Below, piece after piece: positions 9,736-18,407 of a DNA stretch of 64,000 bases. The notes beneath the pieces were generated by a model that was given only the letters and a program-made list of their open reading frames with translations, was not told the DNA's origin and did no database searches. Numbering within the stretch: position 1 is the stretch's first letter; each line of letters starts with the position of its first letter. This DNA comes from Brevundimonas subvibrioides (GTDB taxonomy: Bacteria > Pseudomonadota > Alphaproteobacteria > Caulobacterales > Caulobacteraceae): positions 21,556 to 85,555 of the forward strand of contig NCEB01000016.1 in assembly GCA_002280475.1 (NCBI GenBank). The letters run 5' to 3'. A program made the position numbers and the translations under genes.

Positions 9736-10367
9736 TGAACGATCGGCATTCGGACAACCCGCACCAGGGGTTCATCGGCCTCGTCGCCAGCCTGGCCCAG
9801 GCCTCTGGACCGGACGGCCTGACCATCGGCCAGATCCGCGACCGGCTGGACGAACGGGCGTTCGGCCTGATGATCCTGATCCTGGCCATCCCCTGCCTGG
9901 TGCCGGCGCTGTACGGCGTGCCCCAGATCGTGGGCATCCCCATCCTGCTGCTGGCCGGACAGATGCTGGCGGGCCGCGAAGAGCCGTGGCTGCCCGAGGG
10001 GGTGCTGAAACGCACTGTATCCAAGTCCATGCTGGACCGGATGGCCGATTTCGCGACCAGGCGGATGGGCTGGCTGGAACGGCTGTCGCGGCCCAGGCTG
10101 AAGATCTTCACCACCGGCATCGCCGAACGGCTGGCCGCCGCCTTCATGATCCTGGCGACCGTCACCATCGTCCTGCCGATGACCAACACCGTGCCGTCTG
10201 TGGCCCTGGCCCTGCTGTCGGTCGGACTGATCCAGAGGGACGGGCTGTTCGTGGCGGGCGGCGCTGCCGTCGCCGTCGGCTGGGCCACCGCGATCGCGAT
10301 CGTCGCCACCGGCTTCTTCCTCGGCGCGGGCTGGGCGGTCGGGCTGATGGCGCGGTTCACCGGTTAG
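9735..10367 (+). CDS. ExoD-family membrane protein
   Basis: This 210-residue membrane protein has the ExoD pattern: a soluble N-terminus with LDERAFGLMILILAIPCLVP, an amphipathic middle (TRRMGWLERLSRPRLKIF), then several hydrophobic helices. ExoD proteins were first linked to exopolysaccharide synthesis in rhizobia, but their biochemical role is not settled. The start codon shares a base with the dapD stop (TGATG), which fixes the start and indicates coupling. Confidence 0.85.
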   Translation: MNDRHSDNPHQGFIGLVASLAQASGPDGLTIGQIRDRLDERAFGLMILILAIPCLVPALYGVPQIVGIPILLLAGQMLAGREEPWLPEGVLKRTVSKSMLDRMADFATRRMGWLERLSRPRLKIFTTGIAERLAAAFMILATVTIVLPMTNTVPSVALALLSVGLIQRDGLFVAGGAAVAVGWATAIAIVATGFFLGAGWAVGLMARFTG

Positions 10368-10383
10368 GGCTAAGGTTCGCGTC

Positions 10384-10917
10384 ATGAGCCTTTATCGCCT
10401 GCTGACCCGGTGGTGGACCGCCTTCGCCCTGGCGATCTCGCTGGCGATGCTGGGGTTCGCCCATTTCAGCGAGCGGGTGCTGGGCCTGGCCCCCTGCAAC
10501 CTGTGCCTCAAGCAGCGCGAGGTCTATTGGGGCGCGGTCATCATTGCCCTGGTCGCGACCCTGTGGGCGGTCATCAGCCAGGCGCGGCGCGGCACGCCCC
10601 GGATCGCCGCCTTCCTGTTGTTCGCCGTGTTCACCACCGGCGCGATCACCGCCGGTTTTCACGCCGGGGGCGAGATGAAGTGGTGGGCCCTGCCCGCCCT
10701 GTGCGCTGGGGGCGGCGACATGGCCGACCTGGAGGCGCTGACGTCGCTGGCGCTCGGCATCGGCGAACCGCAGCGGGTCGTCATGTGCGACGCGGTGACG
10801 TGGCGGTTCCTGGGCCTGTCCATGGCAGGATGGAACACCCTGGTCTCGGTCGCATTGGCCGGGTTCAGTCTGATCGCCGCCAAGAGACCCAAGGATGCCA
10901 GAGCTCCACGGAACTGA
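10384..10917 (+). CDS. DsbB-like disulfide bond formation protein
   Basis: This inner-membrane quinone-linked oxidoreductase would re-oxidise a periplasmic dithiol oxidase. The 177-residue product has four hydrophobic helices, the first Cys pair as CNLC at residues 38-41 (APCNLCLKQRE is typical of the family) and a second pair (CAGGG ... VMCD) in the second periplasmic loop. The gene starts 16 bp after exoD and overlaps coq7 by 23 bp. Confidence 0.88.
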   Translation: MSLYRLLTRWWTAFALAISLAMLGFAHFSERVLGLAPCNLCLKQREVYWGAVIIALVATLWAVISQARRGTPRIAAFLLFAVFTTGAITAGFHAGGEMKWWALPALCAGGGDMADLEALTSLALGIGEPQRVVMCDAVTWRFLGLSMAGWNTLVSVALAGFSLIAAKRPKDARAPRN

Positions 10918-11479
10918 GACCCGCCGCATTCCCCTGCCTCGTCCCGGTCGCGGCGCGGGTCGGGCGCGGCTGGCCGAGATCCTGCGCGTCGATCATGCGG
11001 GCGAGTATGGGGCGGTCAAGATTTACGAGGCCCAGCGCGCCGTCTTCGCCAGCGCCCCCGGAAAGTCCGACCTCGCCGCCGACATGGCCGGGATGAAGGC
11101 GGGCGAGCAGGTTCACAAGGCGCGGTTCGACGCCCTGCTGACCGAACACCGGGTGCGCCCGACGGCGCTGCTGCCGCTGTGGTCGCTGGCGGCCACGGGC
11201 CTGGGCACCGTCACCGCCCTGATGGGCGAGAAGGCCGCTCACGCCTGTACCGAGGCGGTCGAGAGCGTGATCGAGCAACACTATGCCGACCAGATCGCCG
11301 AGTTGACGGACCGCGACCCCGCCCTGGCCGCCGAACTGACCCAGTTCCGCGAGGAGGAACTGGCCCACCACGACCACGCCATCGAGCACGGCAGCCGCGA
11401 GGCCCCGGCCTATCGCCTGCTGACCGCCGTCATCAAGGCCGGGTGCAAGGTGGCGATCAAGGTGTCGGAGCGGGTGTGA
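10895..11479 (+). CDS. coq7: Demethoxyubiquinone hydroxylase (Coq7 family)
   Basis: Coq7 is a di-iron monooxygenase that hydroxylates 2-octaprenyl-3-methyl-6-methoxy-benzoquinol in ubiquinone synthesis. The 194-residue product has the two carboxylate/His repeats of the family: LRVDHAGEYGAVKIYEAQ near residue 30 and FREEELAHHDHAIEHG near residue 150. It is the last gene of the argB operon. A palindromic repeat starts 5 bp after its stop and may end transcription. Confidence 0.95.
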   Translation: MPELHGTETRRIPLPRPGRGAGRARLAEILRVDHAGEYGAVKIYEAQRAVFASAPGKSDLAADMAGMKAGEQVHKARFDALLTEHRVRPTALLPLWSLAATGLGTVTALMGEKAAHACTEAVESVIEQHYADQIAELTDRDPALAAELTQFREEELAHHDHAIEHGSREAPAYRLLTAVIKAGCKVAIKVSERV

Positions 11480-11483
11480 GTGT

Positions 11484-11638
11484 CCTTCTCCCCTTGCGGG
11501 AGAAGGTGGCAGCCGAAGGCTGACGGATGAGGGGTAATACTCGGTCTGGCCGATGAACGACCCGACCCGTCAGCGAACGCGCATCTTCGTACCCCTCATC
11601 CGGCCCTCCGGGCCACCTTCTCCCGCAAGGGGAGAAGG
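11484..11638. repeat. Palindromic repeat, family A copy 2, forming the end of a convergent gene
   Basis: Hairpins at 11484-11506 and 11616-11638 (CCTTCTCCC...GGGAGAAGG) are inverted copies, and the next bases (GGTGGC, GGATGAGGGGTA against TACCCCTCATCC, GCCACC) also pair, giving a 155-bp imperfect palindrome. It lies between convergent coq7 and the phytase-like gene. The last ~23 codons of the latter, to the stop at 11570, are repeat sequence. Confidence 0.88.
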
Positions 11639-12580
11639 GTCGTCGAGATCGAAGGCCAGCAGCAGGGTCTTCTGCAGCGGATTGCCGTTGTCGTCGCTGA
11701 GCAGGTACAGCCGCGTGCCGCCGGGCGTCGCCACCGCCGCGATGCCCTCGAAATTATCGACCAACGCGGGCGGCCTCAGCTCGATCAGGGGGGCGGACAG
11801 GACGCCGTCGGCGGACAGCCGACGCACCCGCGCCCGCAGGGTCAGCGGCGGCCGATACAGGCGCTCCACCACGAACCACCCGTCGCCGGCCGGGTCGCGA
11901 TCCGCGCCGGTGAAACTGTAGCCGTCCTCGGGGACCAGGCGCCCGGTCCCGAGCGCCAGGCAGGCCTCGGCGCAGACCCACGCGCCGCCGCCCTCGGCGA
12001 GCACAAGCCATCCATTTGGCCCCGCGGCCGACAGGCCCTCGAACCCGCCGTTGTGCGGCAGGGGCGTGTCCGGCGCGGCGACCGCGACCGGTCTTTCGTT
12101 CGCGTCGGCGCCATAGGACCAGATGCGGTGTTCCCGCTCGAAGCTGACCAGGACCCGGCCGTCGGGCAGGATGGCCAGCCCTTCGGCATCGGCGTTCGGA
12201 CCAACGCGCAGGGCGATACCATCCGTATCGGTCAGCTCGCGCCTGACCCCCTGATCTGCCGAGACCAGTCGCCCCTCCGGGCCATCCAGGCCGAGCGTGA
12301 AGCGGATCAGGTGACCGAAATCCGAGACGGCCCAGGCCACGTCGCCCTGGATCTTCAGGTCGGACAGGCCATGCAGGCCCGGCCCTCGCAGCGTCAGCCC
12401 CCCGGCATAGCGCACGCCGGGAGCCAGCGTCGCCCCGCCGATCCCCAGTGGTGTCCGGTTCGCTTCCAGCCGGATCGCCCGTTCGGGCCCCGCCACCGAG
12501 GGGGTGCTGGTGGCGACGGCGGCGCAGGCGGCCGCCCCCAGCAGCGCGGCGACCCCCAAGGCTCGCAGGCCCGCCCGCAT
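11570..12580 (-). CDS. Esterase-like-activity-of-phytase family lipoprotein
   Basis: This 336-residue protein has a lipobox-like signal (ALLGAAAC, Cys at about 20). It continues with a beta-propeller-like sequence (GLSDLKIQGDVAWAVSDFGHL, DADGEGLAILP-like repeats, GFEGLSA, DNFEGIAAV) of the phytase-like esterase family. No enzyme activity can be assigned. Its ATG overlaps the cobT stop (TGATG), so it is probably translated after cobT. The C-terminal tail from about residue 313 (PSPLAGEGGPEGRMRG) is encoded by a palindromic repeat and is probably not part of the fold. Confidence 0.82.
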   Translation of the reverse strand: MRAGLRALGVAALLGAAACAAVATSTPSVAGPERAIRLEANRTPLGIGGATLAPGVRYAGGLTLRGPGLHGLSDLKIQGDVAWAVSDFGHLIRFTLGLDGPEGRLVSADQGVRRELTDTDGIALRVGPNADAEGLAILPDGRVLVSFEREHRIWSYGADANERPVAVAAPDTPLPHNGGFEGLSAAGPNGWLVLAEGGGAWVCAEACLALGTGRLVPEDGYSFTGADRDPAGDGWFVVERLYRPPLTLRARVRRLSADGVLSAPLIELRPPALVDNFEGIAAVATPGGTRLYLLSDDNGNPLQKTLLLAFDLDDPSPLAGEGGPEGRMRGTKMRVR

Positions 12581-14472
12581 CACGCCGCGCGCTTCAGGCC
12601 GCGACGACCCATGGGCCGCCTGCCCGTCTCCTTGGGCGCCGCGTCGAACAGCTCGGCCAGCTTCTCGATCATGACCCCCGCCAGCTGTTCCACATCGACG
12701 ATGGTGACGGCGCGGCGGTACCAGCGGGTGACGTCGTGGCCGATGCCGATGGCGATCAACTCGACCGGCGACTGGGTCTCGATTCGCTCGATGACCTGGC
12801 GCAGGTGCTTGTCCAGATACAGGGCCGCATTGGCCGACTGGGTCGAATCGTCGACCGGCGAGCCGTCGGAGATGACCATCAGGATGCGCCGCGCCTCCGG
12901 CCGGGCGGTCAGCCGCTCGTGCGCCCAGGTCAGGGCCTCTCCGTCGATGTTCTCCTTGAGCAGGCCCTCGCGCATCATCAGGCCCAGGTTCTTCTTGGCC
13001 CGGCGCCACGGAGCATCCGCCGCCTTGTAGATGATGTGACGCAGGTCGTTCAGGCGGCCGGGCATGGGCGGCTTGCCGGCGGTGATCCAGGCCTCGCGGC
13101 TCTGACCACCCTTCCAGGCGCGCGTGGTGAAGCCCAGGATCTCGACCTTGACCCCGCACCGCTCCAGCGTCCGCGCCAGGATATCAGCACAGACCGCCGC
13201 GACCATGATGGGCCGCCCGCGCATGGAGCCGGAGTTATCGAGCAACAGGGTCACGACCGTGTCGCGGAACGGGCTCTCGCTCTCGGCCTTGAAGCTCAAC
13301 GGACTGGTCGGGTCGGTGATGATCCGGGTCAGGCGGGCGGTGTCCAGCACGCCCTCCTCCAGATCGAAGGCCCAGCTGCGGTTCTGCTGGGCCATCAGCC
13401 GGCGCTGCAGCTTGTTGGCCAGACGCGCGACGACGGACGACAGGATCGTCAGCTGCTGGTCCAGCAGGGACCGCAGCCGGTCCAGCTCCATCGGATCGCA
13501 CAGATCGGCGGCGTCGATGACCTCGTCATAGGCGGTGGTGAAAACACGATAGGCGTCGATGGCCCGGCCGTCGTCGGCGTTCTCCTGACGGTTCGGCAGG
13601 GCCCCCTCGGCCACGTCGGGCCCGTCGTCGACCTGGTCGCCGTCGCGCTCGGCCGGCTGGCCGGACTGCTGCGCCTCCCGGTCCTGTTCGGAGCTTTCGT
13701 CCTCGGACCGGCCGTCCATCGACTGACCGCCCTCGCCCCCGCCGTCGTCCTGTTCGTCCTCCTCGTCCTCGGAGGGTTCGGGGGACTGTGGCTCGGGCTC
13801 GTCCTCTCCGGCGTCGTCGGAGGCCTCGTCGCCCCGCCCGTCGCCCGGATCGAGATCCAGCGCGCGCAGCACGTCCTTCAGGGCTGAGCCGAAAGCCGTC
13901 TGATCCTCGGCCTTGTCCGCCAGGGCATCCAGCTCAGCGCCGGCCTTGTCTTCCAGCCCCTCGCGCACAAGGTCCAGCATGGTCCCGGCCCCGTCCGGGC
14001 TGCGCCGCCCTGTGACGCGTTCTCGCAACAGCAGGGCCACGGCCTCGGCCACCGGCACGCGATCGGCGTCGGCGATGCGAAGCGCCCCGGATTTCTCCAG
14101 CCGGGTCAGAAGCGCCGCGTCCATGTTGGCCCGCACCCCCGCCAAAGAGGCCGAGCCGTGCGCCTCGACGCGGGCCTGTTCGACCGCCTCGAACACCTCT
14201 GCCGCGCGGCTGTCGGTGGGGCGCAGGCGGGCGTGGACGGTCTCGTCGTGATTGGCCAGGCGCAGGGCCAGCCGGTCTGCCTGCCCCCTCAGGGTCGCGC
14301 TTTCGCCGGCGGAGGCCACGCGCGGCGGGTGCGGCAGGGTCAGAACGCCGTTCGACAGACGCGGCCCATCGGAGCCGAACACGACCTCCAGCTCGGCCTG
14401 TTCGGCCAGGGCCCGCGCGGCATGGGCCAGCGCGCGCTTGAAGACGTCCTGGGGGCTGTCGGCGGGAGGCAT
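12580..14472 (-). CDS. cobT: Cobaltochelatase subunit CobT
   Basis: CobT with CobS forms the AAA+ motor of aerobic cobaltochelatase, which inserts cobalt into hydrogenobyrinate a,c-diamide with CobN. The 630-residue product has the CobT N-domain ([16 protein letters not shown]), a long Asp/Glu/Ser-rich linker at about 215-295, and a C-terminal VWA domain from about 400 with the MIDAS DNSGSM. cobS and cobN are not in the window. GTG/ATG alternatives upstream are less likely than ATG at 14472. Confidence 0.93.
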   Translation of the reverse strand: MPPADSPQDVFKRALAHAARALAEQAELEVVFGSDGPRLSNGVLTLPHPPRVASAGESATLRGQADRLALRLANHDETVHARLRPTDSRAAEVFEAVEQARVEAHGSASLAGVRANMDAALLTRLEKSGALRIADADRVPVAEAVALLLRERVTGRRSPDGAGTMLDLVREGLEDKAGAELDALADKAEDQTAFGSALKDVLRALDLDPGDGRGDEASDDAGEDEPEPQSPEPSEDEEDEQDDGGGEGGQSMDGRSEDESSEQDREAQQSGQPAERDGDQVDDGPDVAEGALPNRQENADDGRAIDAYRVFTTAYDEVIDAADLCDPMELDRLRSLLDQQLTILSSVVARLANKLQRRLMAQQNRSWAFDLEEGVLDTARLTRIITDPTSPLSFKAESESPFRDTVVTLLLDNSGSMRGRPIMVAAVCADILARTLERCGVKVEILGFTTRAWKGGQSREAWITAGKPPMPGRLNDLRHIIYKAADAPWRRAKKNLGLMMREGLLKENIDGEALTWAHERLTARPEARRILMVISDGSPVDDSTQSANAALYLDKHLRQVIERIETQSPVELIAIGIGHDVTRWYRRAVTIVDVEQLAGVMIEKLAELFDAAPKETGRRPMGRRGLKRAA

Positions 14473-14613
14473 GGCGAAACCCCTAATCGGTCCCGAACCC
14501 GGGGGCCAGAGCGTCGGATGGCCGCGAACATGGCGAACGTGCGTTCACCGCGTCTATTCACGCCCGGGCAGGGTCTGGCGTGCATTCTTCCGTGTCACGT
14601 TCCGGAGCGCGTC

Positions 14614-14763
14614 ATGAGGGAACTGCCCGTTCGCCTGGCCCAGATGGAGGCCCGCCCCCGTCGCCAGCTGTGGCGTGACGGCCTGTTCTTCGCCGCCTCC
14701 TTCGTGGGCACCTTCTACGCCTCGGTCCTGATGCTGGAACACGCCGCCGCCCTGATGGCGTGA
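14614..14763 (+). CDS. Small single-helix membrane protein
   Basis: This 49-residue ORF starts at ATG 14614 with GGAG six bases upstream. It has a basic N-terminus (MEARPRRQLWRDG) and one hydrophobic helix (LFFAASFVGTFYASVLML). The frame continues upstream but overlaps cobT antisense. It is divergent from cobT and ends 5 bp before the convergent glycosyltransferase stop. It may be a real small membrane protein, but the only support is the start context and hydropathy. Confidence 0.5.
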   Translation: MRELPVRLAQMEARPRRQLWRDGLFFAASFVGTFYASVLMLEHAAALMA

Positions 14764-14768
14764 GGACT

Positions 14769-15713
14769 TCACCCGGCGTGGGCGTCGTGCAGCGCCAGAA
14801 CCGCCTCGAACACCCGGTCCACCGTCAGATCCTCGATCGGGGCGAACCCGCCCCGGACCGGATTCGACGCCGCGATCGCCGTGCGCGGCCCGCGCGGGCC
14901 GTACAGCCACCACTCCGTCGGACCGAACAGGCCGAGCGTCGGCCGCCCCAGCGCCGCCGCCACATGCATCAGGCCTGAATCGTTCCCGACGAACAGCGTC
15001 GCCCGGTCGATGGCCGCCGCCGAGGCCAGGATGTCGCCCTTGCCGACGAAGTCGATGGCCCGATCCCCCGCCACCGCCAGGGCCGGGGCCGCCGGTGGAT
15101 GGTCGCCGGGCCCGCCCACCGGCATGAAGCGCCAACCGGCGAAGCGCGGCTCGGCCATCAGACGCCGCACCAGTTCGCCCCATCGATCCGCCGGCCAGCT
15201 CTTGCCCGGCTGATGGGCGATGGGAGCCAGGGCCAGGATCGGGCCGGGACCGGCGCCGTCGGCCAACTGCGGATCGATCACGGCGGTGGCCTCGGCCCGG
15301 GCGCGGTCGTCGAGGAATATCGCCGGCTCCAGCGGCGCGGACGCCCCCATCATCGCCGTGACCATCTCGACCTTGGGCAGGCCGGTCTCCCACGTCCTCG
15401 AATAGACGATCCGCCGGTCCGCCCGGAGCAGCCAGGCCAGGGCCGAGCCGCGAATGTCGACGACGAGGGCCCATCGTTCGCCCGACGCCTGTTTCCAAAG
15501 ATCCAGCCAGTGTCCGGCGGCCTTCTTCTTGTCCAGCACGATGACCCGTTCGACGCCGGGGGCCGAACGGAAGAAGGGGGCGGGCGGCCGTCCGCAGGCG
15601 ACGGTGATCCGGGCCCCCGGAACCTGGCGCGCGATCTCGCGGATCACCCCAGAGGAGATGACGCAGTCGCCGATGCGGTTGGAGGAGACGAACAGGACCT
15701 GGTTGGAGGACAC
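14769..15713 (-). CDS. Glycosyltransferase family 9 (heptosyltransferase-like)
   Basis: This 314-residue GT-B enzyme of the ADP-heptose:LPS heptosyltransferase family (GT9) has an N-terminal Rossmann start (VLFVSSNRIGDCVISSGV), the central APIAHQPGKSWP and the donor-binding FVGNDSGLMHVAAALG with LGLFGPTEW. It probably adds a sugar to lipopolysaccharide core or another envelope glycan; acceptor and donor are unknown. Its start is 25 bp from an inverted repeat that fills the gap to the divergent hydrolase. Confidence 0.9.
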   Translation of the reverse strand: MSSNQVLFVSSNRIGDCVISSGVIREIARQVPGARITVACGRPPAPFFRSAPGVERVIVLDKKKAAGHWLDLWKQASGERWALVVDIRGSALAWLLRADRRIVYSRTWETGLPKVEMVTAMMGASAPLEPAIFLDDRARAEATAVIDPQLADGAGPGPILALAPIAHQPGKSWPADRWGELVRRLMAEPRFAGWRFMPVGGPGDHPPAAPALAVAGDRAIDFVGKGDILASAAAIDRATLFVGNDSGLMHVAAALGRPTLGLFGPTEWWLYGPRGPRTAIAASNPVRGGFAPIEDLTVDRVFEAVLALHDAHAG

Positions 15714-15737
15714 TCAATCTTTCCTGGCTACCCCTCC

Positions 15738-15856
15738 CCGTGCACCCCGGCGAAGGCCGGGGTCCAGATAACAGACTGGTGCGGCCGAGCCATCCCCGTG
15801 TGCCCGTCCGGGCATCTCATGCGCCTCTGGACCCCGGCCTTCGCCGGGGTGCACGG
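15738..15856. repeat. Inverted repeat element B with 29-bp perfect arms
   Basis: Arms at 15738-15766 and 15828-15856 are exact reverse complements, each containing its own small hairpin (ACCCCGGC/GCCGGGGT type). The 61-bp centre holds a shorter CCCGTCCGGG palindrome. The unit occupies nearly all of the 150-bp gap between two divergent genes, so any promoter must overlap it. Confidence 0.92.
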
Positions 15857-15863
15857 TAGGTGG

Positions 15864-16652
15864 ATGACCGACCACCACACCCTGACCCGCTCCGACGGCG
15901 AGACCCTGGCGTTCAAGCGCGTCGAGGGCACCGGCTACACCGTCCTCTGGATCGGTGGCTTCCGCTCGGACATGGAGGGGACCAAGGCCCTGGCACTGGA
16001 CGCCGCCGCCCGCGAACGCGGCTGGTCGTTCGTCCGCTACGACCACTTCGCGCACGGCCGGTCCTCGGGCGACTGGCGTCAGGCCACCATCGGGCGCTGG
16101 CGCGGGGACGCCATCGGCCTGATCGACAGTCTGGAGGGCCCGATCATTCCGGTCGGCTCATCCATGGGCGGCTGGGTCGCCCTGCTGGCGGCGCTGGCGC
16201 GGCCGGAGCGGATGGCGGGCCTCGTTCTGGTCAACCCGGCACAGGACTTCACCGAGCGGCTGATGTGGCCCTCGCTGGACGACCCTGTCCGCCAGGCCAT
16301 CCTGCGCGACGGCGAGGCGACGATCGTCGAGGAAGGACTGGGCGAGTACGTCCTGACGCGGCGGATGTTCGAGGAGGCGCGGGACTGGCTGCTGCTGGAC
16401 CGGCCGATCCCGATCGCCGCCTCGATCCATGTGCTGCAGGGTCGGGCGGATGAGACCGTGCCCTGGGCCCACGCGGTGACGCTGGCCGAGCGCCTGACGG
16501 GCGGCGACGTCCGGTTGGATCTGATCGAGGACGGGGACCACCGACTGTCGACCCCGCGCGATCTGGAGCGGCTGATCGAGGCGGTCGAGAGGATGCGCTC
16601 GCTCAACTCGCGGGCGGCCGGGCCGCGAACGATAGCGGTGGAAAGGGCTTAG
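15864..16652 (+). CDS. Alpha/beta hydrolase (ABHD10/BEM46-like)
   Basis: This 262-residue hydrolase has the nucleophile elbow GSSMGG (Ser about 99), the acid loop GRADETVPW and the catalytic His in DGDHRLS near residue 227. The start (VLWIGGFRSDMEGTKA, YDHFAHGRSS) fits small serine hydrolases of the ABHD10 type, which act on acyl esters or thioesters; the substrate is not predictable. ATG 15864 is chosen because upstream codons are repeat sequence; GGTAGGTGG precedes it. It overlaps the convergent M23 gene by 4 bp. Confidence 0.85.
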   Translation: MTDHHTLTRSDGETLAFKRVEGTGYTVLWIGGFRSDMEGTKALALDAAARERGWSFVRYDHFAHGRSSGDWRQATIGRWRGDAIGLIDSLEGPIIPVGSSMGGWVALLAALARPERMAGLVLVNPAQDFTERLMWPSLDDPVRQAILRDGEATIVEEGLGEYVLTRRMFEEARDWLLLDRPIPIAASIHVLQGRADETVPWAHAVTLAERLTGGDVRLDLIEDGDHRLSTPRDLERLIEAVERMRSLNSRAAGPRTIAVERA

Positions 16653-18019
16653 GACCGCGTCGCGGCCGGAGCGGCCGGGCGCAGGCCGGGGGCCGAGGCC
16701 TGCATCACGACCGGGCGGCGCTGGCCGCCGGCGGCGATGATACGGTCGATCCGGGCCTTTTCGGCGCGGAAGCCGGCCAGATCGGCACCGGTCAGTTCCG
16801 TGCCGACGTCGACGCGGATGCTGGTCGGGTTGATCCGCTGGCCGTTGCGCCAGATCTCATAATGCAGGTGCGGACCGGTGGAGGCACCGGTCGAACCGAC
16901 ATAGGCGACGACCTGGCCCTGGCTGACCCGCTGACCGGCGCGAATGCCCGAGCCATAGCGCGACAGGTGGCCATAGCCGCTTTCCAGGCCGTTGGCGTGG
17001 CGGATCCGCAGCCAGTTGCCATAGCCGCCCCAGCGCCGGGCCTCGACCACCACGCCGTCGGCGGGGGCCACGATCGGCGTGCCGGTGCCGGCGGCGAAAT
17101 CGATGCCCTGGTGCATGCGACGGAAACCCGAGATCGGATGGGTCCGCACGCCGAAGGACGACGAGACGCGGAAGCCGCGCACCAGTGGCGTGCGCATCAT
17201 CGACGACCGCATGTTCTTGCCGCTGGCGTCGAAATACTGCGGCTCGCGCGCGCCGGCGGGCTGGTAGCGATAGAAGGCGATGCCCTTGAGCTCGGCGTAC
17301 ATCAGGTCGCCCGTATCCACGGTGCGGCCGTTCTCGGTGACCGAGCGGTCGAACACCAGGGTGAAGTCGTCGGACGCGCGGATGTCACGGTCCAGGTCGA
17401 AGCGATGGGCGAAGATCTGGATCGCCTTGCGTCGGATATTGGCATCGGCACCCATGCGCTGGGCGGTGGCCGACAGGGAGCCGCGAACCTCGGACGTCAG
17501 AACGACGGTTTCCTCGGTGACGCGCTCCTCGAGCGCGCGCAGGCGCAGCGCGCCGTCGAAGCTGCGCGAGACGGTCAGCTGGCTGGCCGGGCCGGTGCGC
17601 ATGGTCAGGCCGATCAGGCGGGCGTCGCCCCGGCCGCCGCGCGGACGGGCGATGGCGGTCTCGAAACGCAGACCGGCCTGCATCTGCGAAACATCATAGG
17701 CGTTGGACAGGGTGGCGGCGACGGCCGAGGCCTCGGCGCCGCTGATGCCCGTGCGCTGGACGGCCTGTTCGAAGGTCTCGCCACGGCGGATCTGGACCGG
17801 AATGGCTTCGGGGGCGGTCAGGCCGGCGGGCGCGCCGGCGGCGGCGAAGGCGCGGGCTTCCAGGCTGGCGATCTGTTCGGCGGTCAGTTCGGGAACCGGC
17901 TCGGCCTGAGCGGGTTGATAGACCCGGCCGGCAAGCGAGGCCACGGTCAGGGCAGCAACGGCGGTCAGGAGATGCGGCGCAAAACGCATCGGCTGACGGC
18001 GCGGATCGAACTGAGCCAT
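16649..18019 (-). CDS. M23 family peptidoglycan endopeptidase
   Basis: This 456-residue LytM/M23 zinc endopeptidase would cut peptidoglycan cross-links in the periplasm. It has an N-terminal hydrophobic signal (about 12-32), an OapA/LysM-like middle (PVQIRRGETFEQAVQRTG) and a C-terminal LytM domain with HQGIDFA (His about 304) and HLHYEIW (about 382). All zinc-site motifs are present, so it should be active rather than an EnvC-like activator. ATG 18019 is preferred over 18061, which would put charged sequence before the signal. Confidence 0.92.
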   Translation of the reverse strand: MAQFDPRRQPMRFAPHLLTAVAALTVASLAGRVYQPAQAEPVPELTAEQIASLEARAFAAAGAPAGLTAPEAIPVQIRRGETFEQAVQRTGISGAEASAVAATLSNAYDVSQMQAGLRFETAIARPRGGRGDARLIGLTMRTGPASQLTVSRSFDGALRLRALEERVTEETVVLTSEVRGSLSATAQRMGADANIRRKAIQIFAHRFDLDRDIRASDDFTLVFDRSVTENGRTVDTGDLMYAELKGIAFYRYQPAGAREPQYFDASGKNMRSSMMRTPLVRGFRVSSSFGVRTHPISGFRRMHQGIDFAAGTGTPIVAPADGVVVEARRWGGYGNWLRIRHANGLESGYGHLSRYGSGIRAGQRVSQGQVVAYVGSTGASTGPHLHYEIWRNGQRINPTSIRVDVGTELTGADLAGFRAEKARIDRIIAAGGQRRPVVMQASAPGLRPAAPAATRS

Positions 18020-18407
18020 CGGTCCCCGGCGAACAACGACGCCAGACGGCGCCAAACCCACTCAAAGCAAGGATCGCGCCCAAGTCCCCCCGGATGCGAG
18101 GCGAGTCCTATAACCCGCCGACGCCACCATGGGAAGCAGGGTCGTTACAAATGATTAACCGCCACGGGCGCTGACGGTAGAGTTGGGTCGATTTGGGTAT
18201 TCCGACGGTGTTCGCGACAGTCTATCGCCAAGCTATGGACGCCAATGCTGTCATCGATGAATCGCGTCCGGTCGCCAAACGGTGTCGATCCACTCAAAGT
18301 GACCTCGATGCCACTCATTGTGGCAGAGCCGACACGGGCGTGCCGACACGCTACACATCGGCTCTTCTGAATCGGGGCGATGTGCCGCACCGGGACGGGC
18401 ATCGCGG
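18020..18407. other. 388-bp divergent intergenic region, no gene seen
   Basis: Short frames here (for example 18193-18411 on the plus strand) have no ribosome site and no recognisable protein. The stretch is AT-richer than its surroundings and holds two GANTC sites (GAATC near 18263 and 18369), possible CcrM methylation targets. It must contain the promoters of the divergent M23 and ydbH genes, but no convincing -35/-10 was found. Confidence 0.4.
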
